64,000 bases of DNA from Bryum argenteum (GCA_037043015.1 CM073325.1:2172501-2236500); one strand, 5' to 3'; positions 11,425 through 23,210 are shown, numbered from the stretch's first letter. Notes: generated from the sequence alone by a model not told the origin. Translations and numbers: made by a program.

Positions 11425-14400
11425 CTAGGCTGACGGTGTAGTACCATTAAAGTGCTGATCACACTGATCTGCCTCAAAGTCTATAAACTTAAGCACACTC
11501 TTGCTATAACGTCGACGTGGAGTGTCAGACAAAATAGGAGATGGAGCGTGGACAAACTCTTGAGCAAGACGCTCAGCATACGATGGTAGGGTAAATTTTG
11601 ATGGAGGGCTCTGGTAGAGATGAGCGTTGCGAGTCAATCGCTCCTTCAGACCTGCGATCCTAAAATTGCAAAGAAAGTCAGTCCTGTAGATTTGTAAGTG
11701 CTAAATAAAAAATCGAGAAAGAGAATACAAGATGGAATTACGCACCAATGAACTTTCGTGGCTTCTTCACGACCGGTTCGTCAGAGTCATAGTCTGCGGG
11801 AGGGCGATTTCTCCACTTTCTTCATCACCGGGAGGACCATTCTTGTAATCCGCGAGTACTCCATCAAAGATTTCTTCACAGTTCCATAGCGATGAGGTGT
11901 CGGTTGGAGCGCGCGCAAGCAATCACAGATGCACCTACAAAATCAGAAGCTCACGTTAAAAATGCGAAATATAGAAACAAATTCCAATGAAGAGTCTACG
12001 GAAACAATACACTTGCGCTCCAGTCGAAGACTATACCCCCCTTGTCCGTGAGACAATCGACGAAACATTGAATGAAGGAGGGGTCCTTCTCTCGTGAGCC
12101 TCGCCATGGCGTACCGTCCGGACGATAACGCAATGTTTCCTTCTCTGCAAAGTTACAGAGGTGGTCTTCCTCATCAGGTACGATTGCCACACCCGCGTAT
12201 GCATGTGCTACTTGCCGGGTTTGGAACTTCGACACATACTCTTTACGAACATAGACTTTGATGTGGAAGCAGTGAGTCTGTAAAACACAAGTACAAATAT
12301 GTTAACATATAACCATAGAAGGAACTCATCATGAATATTGAAATCAGAAACTAGAATATGGTTCATACCACTTTCGGTTTCGGTACGGTAGAGGCCATAG
12401 GGAGGGGATTATATCCCCACCAGTCCCGAACAAGACGAAAACCATACGTATGCGACTCAGAATCGACAGTACGCTCGATTCTCCGACATTTTGGATGCAT
12501 CAGAAGAATGGCTCCAACGTCTGTCAAATGATACGCGGCAAACACGAAGAGGCTCTCAAAGTAGGTTTTGTCACGCCGGTTCCAGGATGGGATTTCTGTT
12601 GGAGACACCCCCGGTACTGGCAAGTTCTCGGGAGCATCTGCAAAAATGAGATCAATCCCTGGATGCTTCGGTTCATACTCCATTGCCGAACACGGGTACT
12701 TGCGGTCTTTTCCAATCTGAGATACAAGCCAGTAATTAGATAGTGGCTAATAGAGTAACAAGTACAAAACGAAATAAAGAAGAAAATAATTGAAAAATGT
12801 ATGAAGTAATACCTTCTTGATGTGCTCGATGATATCGAGAATTTGCGAATCCCATTTTGCAGTCTTTGACGACTGATGAACCAAATCTCCAATGTTGCCC
12901 TTCTCGAGATACATAGGCAGAGTGACTGAAATTTTTGAGGACGAGCTGCTACCAATGTGATTGGGTTTCGGAAGGGGGCGTTTGGCGAATTTTGGCTGAC
13001 TGAGACGGCGAGGCGACTGCGGGGAGTTGTGGTCCACGGTAAAGGACACGGGAGGGGATCCCGCATTTGTAAGTCCACCTCCGGAAACCTGAGTGAGTCG
13101 TGCACCGCGTCGAACGACGTTGATTGTCGCACCATGTGAAGTTTGAGTAAGATCAGGGTCCTCGGGACCTTCGAGTTGGAGAGGAGCGGTATCACCGGAA
13201 TGTTGTTGAAGATCCTCTGCAGGGTCCTCAGCAGCGTTGCGTCGCTTCTTCCTCGCTCGAGCTTTAGGGAGCGCTGCCGGGGACGGTGGAGGAGAACTTG
13301 AGCCAGGTGCACTTGGTAGAATCGAGACGTCGTCGTCGTCATCGTCATCATCGATCTCCATGGGTGCATCGTCAGCGCCAAGTGAACTGAGGTTTTGCAC
13401 AAGTTCCTTCTCCTCCTTGTGCACGAAGTTAGCCTGGCACTCAAGGAACCAAACCCCCGTCAGTAACTGTGCGTTAATAAATTGCCTTTGGTGAGATTCG
13501 GAGAAGATGCTGGAGGGATCGTTTGTGACTGCAACGTCTTCGAACTCCAAAGGAATCGCCCATGAAGCTAAAGCCCCCTTGGCAACTAGCTCTTGCTTCA
13601 AGTACCTACAACCAAATGAGCCGATAAGATAAGAGGAATCAAGTATGTAAAGCAGAAATTGTTAGTATAGAATTAGCTAGTAATTGGCATACCGGAATAA
13701 CAATCGTTTGATGGTGACTTTGCCACCTGCAATCTTATAAATATCGGTGCCTTTGATAAATTTTGGGCTGGCATTTGGAGCAAGGTAGTTGCCGAATGCC
13801 TTCTCCCAAGATAGCAACCTCCACTTCTCGACATATGCGGATGGCTTGAGGATGGCGTCGGACCACCGAATGTTGAGATTCTCTTTCTCGATAAGCTTCT
13901 CCAATTCGATTTCAAGAGACTTCTCCAACTCGCACATTCATAGAACACGTTAAGAAATGTATCAATCAAATGGGAATAGTAAGTAAAACAGAGAAGTTCG
14001 GACCAAATTACTCGTGCCCGTAGAGAAGCACGATGAAGAAAGGTAATCAGACTTTTATCCTTCATCGGGCGGTCCTCCGGGAAGTGGACCGAACGTCGAA
14101 CATCGTTTGGTGAGTTCCACCATCGCAACCACTTTGCCTTGAAATCGTAGTGAACATTGGTAGTTGCTACCATGTGCAACCGATCGATTGTCATATCCGG
14201 TTTGAGATTTTTGCTGTAGTGTGCATAAATCTGCACACAAGACGGATTAGAATACAGAATTAAGTATTGTCAAGCAATAATATATAGAAGCAAAAGGAAC
14301 CTTAAACAAATGAGATACGTACCTCTTTCGGGAATTCCCTCCCGAGATTGTAATTTGCCACTGCTACCATCTTGTCGAAATTTTTGCCACGGATTGCTTT

Positions 14401-15701
14401 AATTTCGGCTTTGATCGCATTGTCCATGGCACTCCACACTCCCGGCCCAGATTGCTTGTCTTTCGGGACAGTGGCATAGTAAGCAGTCTCGGCATCGTCC
14501 GATGCTTTGGCTAACCTCCTCTGTACAAAAGACAACTCAATATTAAGAAGATGCAAAGCAATAAGTAGTATGTACAAGGGCAAGCACGTGTAAATAAAAC
14601 TTACCGAGTATAAAAACTTAACGAAAACGTCAAGAGTGACTGGATACCAAGTTTCTTTTTTGGCCTTCGCGTTCTTGCAGATTCTGTAGTCCTCTGGACT
14701 TATGAGATCTTTGAAATCATGCAGTTTTAGCTTACCAAATTTCCTCATGCGTTGAAGTTTCGCACAGAGGCTGTCTTGAACATGATCATGTTCAGTAGAC
14801 CTAGAAATCATAATCATAAATTAGTAAGAGTGCAGGGAAATAAAATATAGAACAAATTTAAACTAAAGAATGAGGGTTACTCTTACCAGTTGATGTCATT
14901 CATGACATCGAGGAGCAAACTGCTCTCCCCGCGTGCATCGAGGATGATACAGTCAACCGAAATATGCCACGAAGCATCTAGCTTATGGTACCTTTTGATG
15001 TGCCGCATCCACGCCGTAACACGATGGTTACCTTCGTACACGTAGAAATATTTGCCGATGAGATGATGGAGATCCGGATCCGCACGCAATGTCTCGTCGA
15101 ACTCGTCATTCGCCTCTCTCCAAAGCGTATCCTTAAAGACATCATCACCGGCATCCACCAATTTTTCTCTCTCTTTTCTATCGAAGGGAGAGACGTACAT
15201 GACCCGTCTCCTCACGATAGCCTTTGTTGAATTCGTTCTCCAATTTTCGAACGTCTTGTTCGGATATTGGTCGAACCTTAGGATAACAAACAAGGCGACA
15301 CAATGGAATCATCATGCGAGATTTCTTAACAGGTTTGAAACGCAACCTGTTGATGATCGCGATGGAATCACTCTTGTGAATCGTGCGCATCTCGTTTGCA
15401 CTCCGGTCGGGATCTTTGTTCGGAGATGGGGGGCATGTGAACGATCCCAACGTTGACACCTCCCGGCAATGCTTTGGTTCCTCGTCATCGGAAAGAGAAT
15501 CGTGTCCATCGTCATCATTGAATGCTTGAGGGAGTTGGGCGCGTTTAGCACGGACTTTCGTGGGGAACCGCATCGCTTGAGCATCCTTGTATTTGTTGCT
15601 CGGGAACTAGCTCGTCTTCACCAATGTTGTTTTCATTTTGATGGGCAAGACGAGGTGATTCCTCTTCTTCCTCTCTAGGAGAAGTCGGTGATAATCTCAT
15701 C
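11425..15701 (-). pseudogene. ParB-like domain joined to a beta-class DNA methyltransferase-like domain
   Basis: About ten exons with GT/AG borders: 15701-14889, 14800-14605, 14520-14323, 14230-14012, 13928-13693, 13605-12813, 12716-12369, 12277-12013, 11934-11746 and 11659-11425. Exon 1 encodes KVRPISEQDVRKLENEF and KYFYVYEGNHRVTAWMRHI, like the ParB/sulfiredoxin fold with its G-x-H-R motif. Exon 6 has an acidic run (EIDDDDDDDD) and a basic stretch. Exon 7 encodes DLIFADAPENLPVPG at the place of methyltransferase motif IV. Exons 8-9 join to VFDWSASASVIACARSNRH, like motif I of the DP-x-x-GSG type plus G-R-H-x-I-x-x-E. The order IV then I is that of beta-class N4/N6 methylases, and ParB-methylase fusions are known in phages and bacteria. 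Both motifs are off consensus (DAPE for [DNS]PP[YFW]; SAS for GSG), and frameshifts occur near 15590, 15200, 11900 and 11790, so this copy is probably inactive. Confidence 0.6.
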
Positions 15702-15835
15702 TGGTCAGAAAAACAACCAAGTACAGCAACGCACATACATAATAAGAATATGTTCAAAAAGAAATGCAAGATGAATAGTCAAAAAATATATATATTATGA
15801 AGTTAATAAATTAGTTACATATAATGAGGTCAAAA

Positions 15836-16164
15836 TTCTATTTAGACTTGGACTTTGCTGCGAGTCGAGGTGAACGTCGGGGAGCAAGTCTGGCCGATGC
15901 CTTGGCTGCCTCACGACGTGCTTTTGATTGTGCATAATAGTTTCGCATATAAGATTCCCGTGCCACCCGATCAACGTCATTAACTATAGTATGACGGACA
16001 AGAGAAGCAGGAGGGGGCGTTATAGGAACCGAAGACAATGCTACAACCAATCGCCGAGACTCAATATATTTCTGAACAGAGACTCTAATTTCTGATAAGT
16101 CGCTATCAGAGTCAGATTGTTCTTCCTCCACAACGGGAAATTTCTCCACGACGTTGAAACGATC
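15836..16164 (-). CDS. Last exon of an unrecognised minus-strand gene
   Basis: An acceptor (GGGTGCAG) precedes DRFNVVEKFPVVEEEQ. The exon runs through an acidic Ser/Asp segment, a helical region (SVQKYIESRRLVVAL) and a Lys/Arg/Ala tail (RRSPRLAAKSKSK) that could be a nuclear localisation signal, to a TAG at 15836-15838. It ends about 135 bases before the ParB-methyltransferase gene. It may belong with the first exon at 20533-20718, the 16.2-20.4-kb repeats then lying in its introns. Function is unknown. Confidence 0.45.
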
Positions 16165-16548
16165 CTGCACCCCCACGTACCAAAACTTAGAATTTGAAAA
16201 CAACCAAGAGATCTGCATTGGACATATCAACGTTGATGCCGGAAAAATAAAAAATTATTTCAACACCCCAGGGACAGCCATGCGACCACCCAAGGCTGAG
16301 ACTCCCTGGAAAGTCACAACATCTCAACTCGCACATGGGAAGCATGAACTAGGAGGTCCTCCAAATAAAGATCAAGATTGGCAGGAGACCCGAGCACTGA
16401 GCAGCAGACTACTCCCCATGTCGGCCCCCTCCACCAGCTCGTTTCTTCACAGAGCGGCATCATCGGCTTTCCGTCTCGAACGCGGGAATCATCAGAAAGC
16501 ATGATCATAAAAAAAAAATGTAAAAAAAAAAGCAAATTTCATCCCTCC

Positions 16549-16578
16549 GAGGTCAGCCTTGCGTCCACGCAAGGCTGA
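16549..16578. repeat. Hairpin of the tandem unit, in two orientations across the array
   Basis: The centre reads GCGTCCACGC at 16561, 17504 and 19226, but GCGTGGACGC, its reverse complement, at 16869, 17196, 18918, 19535 and 19861. Stems and flanks are unchanged, so the palindrome has been flipped in some units. Confidence 0.8.
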
Positions 16579-17676
16579 GGCTCCTCGGAGGATTTCAAAC
16601 AAAACGAGGAGCAGATGCTGAACCAGCACCGAATCACCAGCAACCCGCTCCACCCACACGAGGAGCTCACAACATCTGAGATCATGGATGGCAGGACGCC
16701 AGAGCAGTTTGCAGCAACGTAGACCGGATGTGGGCCCCCTCCACCAGCTCGTTTCTCCACGAGCGGCATCATCGGCATTCCGTCTCAAACGAGGATTCAT
16801 CAGGAAGCATGATCATCAAATAAAAATGTAAAAAAAAGGGCAAATTTCAACCCTCTGAGGTCAGCCTTGCGTGGACGCAAGGCTGAGGCTCCTCAGAGGA
16901 TTTCAAACAAAACGAGGAGCGAGATCTTGAACCAAAGACCGACATTCCACACAAAGGTCTCCACACGCAATCACCAGCAACCCGCACGAGGACAAAGCAA
17001 GATCTGAGATCATGAACGGCAGGTTCCCGAGCACTCAGCAGCAACGTAGACCGGATGTGGGCCCCCTCCACCAGCTCGTTTCTCCACGAGCGGCATCATC
17101 GGCATTCCGTCTCAAACGAGGATTCATCAGGAAGCATGATCATCAAAAATAAATGTAAAATAAAAGGCAAATTTCAACCCTCCGAGGTCAGCCTTGCGTG
17201 GACGCAAGGCTGAGGCTCCTCAGAGGATTTCAAACAAAACGAGGAGCAGATGCTGAACCAGCACCGAATCACCAGCAACCCGCTCCACCCACACGAGGAG
17301 CTCACAACATCTGAGATCATGGATGGCAGGACGCCAGAGCAGTTTGCAGCAACGTAGACCGGATGTGGGCCCCCTCCACCAGCTCGTTTCTCCACAAGCG
17401 GCATCATCGGCATTCCGTCTCAAACGAGGATTCATCAGGAAGCATGATCATCAAATAAAAATGTAAAAAAAAGGGCAAATTTCAACCCTCTGAGGTCAGC
17501 CTTGCGTCCACGCAAGGCTGAGGCTCCTCAGAAGATTTCAAACAAAACAAGGAGCAGATGCTGAACCAGCACCGACATTCCACACAGGCGGTCTCCACAC
17601 GCAATCACCAGCAACCCGCACGAGGACAAAGCAAGATCTGAGATCATGGATGCACTACAAGGAGAATAGTATCCTA

Positions 17677-17904
17677 ATGGACGAAATTTTGACAGAAACC
17701 TGCCAATTGTTCCGTCAATTAGGAGACCCTGATTCGGTCACTCAATTGACAGAATTCTATCATTCATTTGTCAATTTGGACGAAGTTCCACAATGCAAAA
17801 AAATTAAAAATTCGGAAATTTTGAGGAAACATTTCTCTGCCCGGGCACGCCGGGCAGCAGCGTTGGCACAACGAAAAATAGCGCGGGCCCCATCAAGGGG
17901 GTAG
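17677..17904 (+). CDS. 75-codon ORF inside the CACTA element
   Basis: It starts MDEILTETCQLFRQLG and ends in a basic Arg/Ala tail (ARARRAAALAQRK). It has no match I recognise. It could be a captured exon fragment or chance; the basic tail arises from GC-rich DNA at 17840-17900. Confidence 0.25.
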   Translation: MDEILTETCQLFRQLGDPDSVTQLTEFYHSFVNLDEVPQCKKIKNSEILRKHFSARARRAAALAQRKIARAPSRG

Positions 17905-17934
17905 CGAGGGCCCTACCGCGGGAAATGCGAGCCC

Positions 17935-18030
17935 TACCGGTGGAGGCTCACAAGTGGTATGTTAGGGGATTCGATCCCTTGACCTCACGGGTATAGTCCA
18001 AGTGACTAGCCAACTCACCTACTATCCAAT
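17935..18030 (-). repeat. tRNA-derived segment inside the CACTA element
   Basis: On the minus strand, GGTGAGTTGGCTAGTCAC resembles a D-arm/A box and GGGATCGAATCCC a T-arm/B box at tRNA-like spacing. No acceptor stem closes it, so it is more likely a SINE head or tRNA relic than a working tRNA. Confidence 0.4.
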
Positions 18031-20532
18031 TTCATGTCCGAAGATACGTTTTTTTTATATATATATGCTTTAAGTACAAGTACAATAGACTTTGAATATT
18101 TTTCACGATGTAAAAAAAAAAAAAAATTCAAATTTTTTTTTTGAAATATTCTATGCAGGTATTTTTTTATATGTATAAGAAATTTCAATTTTTTTTTAAA
18201 TTTTTTTTTTTTTAATGCTAGGGCCTTTTTTTACTACCGAGTAGACTTTGAATATTTTTCACGATGTTAAAAAACTTTTTTTTTTCAAAATTTTTTTTTG
18301 CACTATTTCATGCAGGTATTTTTCTATATGAAAACCAACCCAAGTGATTTTGTCCAAAACGGAGTCCGGATGAAGAAGTTATAGTTCTTCAAAGTTTCTG
18401 CCCTTCATGCAAAATGTCGTATTTTGGCATTTTGCATCAACTTTGAACGTTATGATCTCACAAATGGAGAAGATCCAACGGTTGAAAATTTCAGCGGTAG
18501 CTCAAAAACAAGTAAATTACAAGATCCTACGGTTAAAGTCTACAAAAAGTTTTAGCAATTCCATGCTTTTCGTACATAAAAAAAATTGACAAGAAGTTGA
18601 CTAGAATTTGACAAGAAGTTGACAAAAACATTAATAATGTCCAAAGTGACAGAGTTGGGCTGCGAAATGATGACTTCGTCATTTCGGACATTTTTTTGTC
18701 AACTATTTGTCATCTCGGGCCCCATTTCCTTGTAGTGATGGCAGGCTCCCGAGCACTCAGCAGCAACGTAGACCGGATGTCGGCCCCCTCCACCAGCTCG
18801 TTTCTCCACGAGCGGCATCATCAGCATTCCGTCTCAAACGAGGATTCATCAGGAAGCATGAACATAAAAAAAACATGTAAAATAAAAGGCAAATTTCAAC
18901 CCTCCGAGGTCAGCCTTGCGTGGACGCAAGGCTGAGGCTCCTCAGAGGATTTCAAACAAAACGAGGAGCAGATGCTGAACCAGCACCGAATCACCAGCAA
19001 CCCGCTCCACCCACACGAGGAGCTCACAACATCTGAGATCATGGATGGCAGGACGCCAGAGCAGTTTGCAGCAACGTAGACCGGATGTGGGCCCCCTCCA
19101 CCAGCTCGTTTCTCCACGAGCGGCATCATCGGCATTCCGTCTCAAACGAGGATTCATCAAGAAGCATGATCATCAAAAATAAATGTAAAATAAAAGGCAA
19201 ATTTCAACCCTCCGAGGTCAGCCTTGCGTCCACGCAAGGCTGAGGCTCCTCGGAGGATTTCAAACAAAACGAGGAGCAGATGCTGAACCAGCACAGAATC
19301 ACCAGCAACCCGCTCCACCCACACGAGGAGCTCACAACATCTGAGATCATGGATGGCAGGACGCCAGAGCAGTTTGCAGCAACGTAGACCGGATGTGGGC
19401 CCCCTCCACCAGCTCGTTTCTCCACGAGCGGCATCATCGGCATTCCGTCTCAGACGAGGATTCATCATGAAGCATGAACATAAAAAAAAAAATGTAAAAT
19501 AAAAGGCAAATTTCAACCCTCCGAGGTCAGCCTTGCGTGGACGCAAGGCTGAGGCTCCTCGGAGGATTTCAAACAAAACGAGGAGCAGATGCTGAACCAG
19601 CACCGACTTTCCACACAGGCGGTCTCCACACGCAATCACCAGCAACCCGCACGAGGACAAAGCAAGATCTGAGATCATGGATGGCAGGCTCCCGAGCACT
19701 CAGCAGCAACGTAGACCGGATGTGGGCCCCCTCCACCAGCTCGTTTCTCCACGAGCGGCATCATCGGCATTCCGTCTCCAACGAGGATTCATCAGGAAGC
19801 ATGATCATCAAAAATAAATGTAAAATAAAAGGCAAATTTCAACCCTCCGAGGTCAGCCTTGCGTGGACGCAAGGCTGAGGCTCCTCAGAGGATTTCAAAC
19901 AAAACGAGGAGCGAGATCTTGAACCAAAGACCGAATCACCGGAACCCGCTCCACCCACACGAGGAGCTCACAACATCCGAGATCATGGATGGCGGGGCGC
20001 CGAAGCGGTTTTGCGACAACGTGACCGGATGTCGGCCCCCTCCACCGGCTCGTTTCTCCACGAGCGGCATCATCGGCATTCCGTCTCAAACGAGGATTCA
20101 TCAGGAAGCATGAGTTCATCCGTCCTCGGAGGATTTCATGAAAAACGAAGAGCAGATGCTGAACCAGCACCGAAATTCAGCACAGGCGATCTTCAATACG
20201 CATTCACTAGCGACCGGCTCCATGGACACGAGGAGCTCACAACATCTAAGATCATGGATGGCAGGAAGCCCGAGCACTGAGCACGAACGTAGACCGGATG
20301 TCGGCCCCCTCCACCAGCTCGTTTCTCCACAGAGCGGCATCATCAGCATTCGCAGCACCGTATCAAACGCGGGAATCATCAACAAGCTTAACACAACTCA
20401 AATGCAAAGTTTCCACGGAACAGAGCCTTCAGATCGACTTATCGACAACTACGTATGTGCAGGATTGCTAAAGTGAGATTCATGACGACAATAACAGGTG
20501 CAAGGGATGAGATTCATGAAATCTGAACTTAC

Positions 20533-20718
20533 CTTGAATTTGCTTGAGTGCGAGTTCTTGAGCACCGCTCGATTTCCCAACGATTCTCCAAGAGCTTCAC
20601 TACGATTCCTGTAGAATTCATTCCAGACTCTCGATTCGGAACTGGAACTCACATTTTCCAGAGTTGTGTCAATGTTCTCCCCCTCGCTTCGCACTCCCTC
20701 CTCCTCTCCGTTCGCCAT
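20533..20718 (-). CDS. First exon of an unrecognised minus-strand gene
   Basis: ATG at 20718-20716 opens MANGEEEGVRSEGENID; the exon stays open through SESRVWNEFYRNRSEAL and ends at a good donor (AAG|GTAAGTTC at 20532). The peptide is hydrophilic and Glu/Ser-rich with no known domain. It may splice across the repeat array to the exon at 15836-16164, both being minus-strand and lacking their partner ends. That link is inference. Confidence 0.45.
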
Positions 20719-21113
20719 TGCTTGTTGATGAGAATTCGCTACTCCAACCTACAATTTGCTCTTCATTTTGATGAAGTACACACTTACATTTTCTCTCCCA
20801 AGTTTCACCAAGACAAAATTCTGACATCTTTATTCTATTCTCTATAAGCATCTTCATCTGTCAGGGCCGCAATTGACTAAACTCCACAAATCACCAACGC
20901 TCCGAGCTAACTTTCCAATGGGGCGGATTAACTGCTGCTAGGGTTTCATGGGATCCCCCGCCGAGCCCGCCGAGCCACGACGACAGCAGGGAGGAGGCGC
21001 CGCTGGAACTCCTGGAGAGTCGAAGAGCCGGCCGAACGAGCAGGCCCCGACTGCACATGCAAAGCCGCCCGCCCGACCAAAAGCCCGGCAACCACGAGGT
21101 CGCTGGACCTGCC

Positions 21114-21299
21114 ATGCACCAGGGTATCGAGGGCATGCACCAGGGTATCGAGGGCATGCACCAGGGTATCGAGGGCATGCACCAGGGTATCGAGGGCATG
21201 CACCAGGGTATCGAGGGCATGCACCAGGGTATCGAGGGCATGCACCAGGGTATCGAGGGCATGCACCAGGGTATCGAGGGCATGCACCAGGGTATCCAA
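21114..21299. repeat. 21-bp minisatellite, nine copies
   Basis: Nine head-to-tail copies of ATGCACCAGGGTATCGAGGGC, the last one partial. As 21 is a multiple of three, every frame stays open on both strands, which explains the overlapping ORFs here. The following 500 bases contain many scattered GGGTATC/GGTACC-like words and may be its decayed continuation. Confidence 0.97.
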
Positions 21300-22056
21300 C
21301 ATGGGAACCGGGTATCAGAGGTAGTGGCGTCATCGAGCGTAGAATAATGTAGGCGAGACAAGTTTCTAATGGAGAGAATAGGATATCGAGTAGAGATCTG
21401 GCGTATCGGGGTAGGGGTAAAGGGTAACGAAGGTACATGTTCGGACTGGTTAATTCGGGTGGTACATGGTAACCTAGGTGTAGAAGCGAGAATGATAATA
21501 TGGGGGCATAGTATTAGAAGGGGGATAAGGTGTATCCTAGTAAAGCGATTTGGGATACTTGAGGTACCGTAACGTTATGCATAATATATTGGGATACTTG
21601 GTATTGTTGTAGGGGAGCAGTGCACCGTATATAAGTGGGTTCGGGTATCCGTGGTAGTGGAGCAAGAAGAATAATATAGGAGGGTACCGAGTATTCTTCT
21701 GGCGAAAGCGGTATAAAGAAGGCGCCCGAGTACATGTCATCGAAAGGGGTGACTAGACATATTGTATAAATGACTCGTATATTATACACTCCATGATAAC
21801 TTCACCCACACACTATATTGTTATTTGCGGTTATCCTCAACACCGTACTTAGTCACTGCTGGCCACATTTCTGTGATTTATACGAGTTACAACAAAACAA
21901 ACGTGAACTCTGTAGTTGTGTTTCATCACCAATTCTAGACCCAAATCTACACTTGCGTGCCTACAAATCATAATCCAATATTTATCCTATATAGGTGAAT
22001 GCTAATATGTGTCCAGACTCCTTCATGATATTTAAGAAAAACGTCATGTCATTTAC

Positions 22057-22699
22057 CTCCTCCTCTAAAATGCGATCACTTGTAATATCATCTTCCTCAT
22101 CATCTACCAACTTCTTCTTCTGGTCCATCTGCTCCATGTTTTGGGAACTGGTTTTCAATTCTTTCTCCGTATCGTCATAACCTATATCATCTATGTCATC
22201 GCCCTTCAGACCTTCCTCGCCATCACCCTATTATGCAAACATTCAATTCGTTAAACAAAAATTCTATTGACTTAAAGGCAAAAAGTCAAGAATACTACCG
22301 TACCTGGTTCTCGGAATCCTGTGCAACCTCATCACCTCCTATGTAATAACTTAGAGATTCGCTAGATGTCGATTCACTTCTACCGCGCTCCTGCTCTTCT
22401 ATAAAACTCTTGAACTCGTTCTCTTCATCAAAACTGTCTTTCTCGTTAACCTCGATCACTGTGTCAAGATTGATCAACCGCATCTTCAGATTCCGCCTAT
22501 ACTGGGGCCCGACTTCATCATCGTTCAGATCAAAATCAGCAGGGCCTCCCTCATCTCCACTCGACCTAGACGCACCCACCTTTCGCAATACACTTCGTTT
22601 GCGCGCTTTGGTATTACTAAAACGAATACCCCCTCTCTTTTTCTTCCTCTTAGGCACACTCTCATTGCATCTCTCAGACCCCAAGCTCACCGCGTCCAT
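22057..22699 (-). CDS. Acidic nuclear-type protein, partial gene model
   Basis: Exon 1 runs from ATG 22699 to 22304, ending in a donor (CAG|GTACGG). Exon 2 runs 22227-22057, with acceptor ATAATAG and donor GAG|GTAAATG. The product starts MDAVSLGSERCNES, has a basic block (KRKKKRGG, KARKRSVLRK) likely to direct it to the nucleus, then acidic segments (FDLNDDEVG, DDIDDIGYDD, DDEEDDITSD). No catalytic domain is visible. It diverges from the transposase gene across a 510-bp spacer, as an accessory gene of the same element would. Later exons were not resolved. Confidence 0.5.
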
Positions 22700-23210
22700 A
22701 ACGTCCAGACTCTAAACAAAAGCTCACAAATCGTACCGTCTCAATACGTTACCAACACCAAGTAAGCGAACAAAGAAAAGGACTATCTCGTCGTCCTACT
22801 CCTATTTAAACAAAGTTTACAAGCCGCCCACTAACCTAATTTCCGCAGATCATCATAAATTATCGCAACAACTATGACGGCTCATTGTTTGCCAAATGTG
22901 ACAGTCTCTGACATGAGATGCTAATCTATTTTTTGAATTTGCATACAAATGCTCTGACAGTGACGGCCGCCGTCAATTTTCCAATTTTGAGACTGTCAAC
23001 ACTTGCACATTAATGACACTAATTACAATTGCCTAATGGTATACAATATTTACTCTTCATAATGGTAATTTTCTGAATTATTCACTCTCCTAACATTATT
23101 TACTTTATTACGTCTTCCTACTACCAAATTCCACTTATAAACTGCATCATACCTAGTTTGTATCCTTTTCTCACATCCACTGTCGATGCTCGTTGGTCCT
23201 CTCGCACATC
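22700..23210. promoter_or_regulatory. Shared spacer between divergent genes of the 21-kb element
   Basis: It separates the minus-strand acidic gene (start 22699) from the plus-strand transposase (first ATG 23211), so it should contain both promoters. AT-rich with several TATA-like words; GACAGTCTCTGACA and GAGACTGTCAAC at 22901-23000 form an inverted motif. No specific site can be assigned. Confidence 0.4.

Larger units (their letters stand above)
17653..18737. mobile_element. 1085-bp non-autonomous CACTA element with ATG target duplication
   Basis: The ends are CACTACAAGGAGAATAG and CCATTTCCTTGTAGTG, sharing an 11-bp terminal inverted repeat (CACTACAAGGA) of CACTA type. ATG flanks both sides (17650-17652, 18738-18740), and intact repeat units read GATCATGGATGGCAGG, confirming a 3-bp duplication on insertion. 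Inside are T-rich runs, two copies of GACTTTGAATATTTTTCACG (18089, 18244), a tRNA-like segment and a short ORF, but no transposase. It must be mobilised in trans. Confidence 0.92.
16265..20390. repeat. Tandem array of 306-329-bp units, split by a CACTA element
   Basis: The AAGCATGATCAT word recurs at about 16497, 16805, 17132, 17438, 18855, 19162, 19468, 19797 and 20106, giving steps of 306-309 or 327-329 bases. Two unit types differ by a segment near CCACACAGGCGGTCTCCACA. Each unit holds a perfect hairpin (CAGCCTTGCG..CGCAAGGCTG) inside a wider CTCCGAGG/CCTCGGAG stem. The first (16265-16500) and last (20106-20390) units are diverged. Short minus-strand frames across the array recur because the DNA repeats, not because they are genes. 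Confidence 0.9.

Noticed and set aside
12524..13444. 306-codon minus-strand ORF overlapping the ParB-methyltransferase gene
   Set aside because: It lies in another frame across two exons and the intron between them. The methyltransferase motifs and splice sites support the other frame.
17935..18030. Functional tRNA gene
   Set aside because: A- and B-box-like segments are present but no acceptor stem closes the fold.
16492..19699. Several long minus-strand ORFs with the same Cys/Ser/Leu-rich protein
   Set aside because: They recur once per 306-329-bp repeat unit, shift frame at unit borders and match no family. They are by-products of the tandem array.
21114..21299. CRISPR-like regular spacing
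   Set aside because: Units are contiguous with no unique spacers and the genome is eukaryotic.
20891..21438. Overlapping ORFs on both strands with PWCMPSI or HQGIEGM repeats
   Set aside because: A 21-bp minisatellite keeps all frames open; there is no coding signal outside it.
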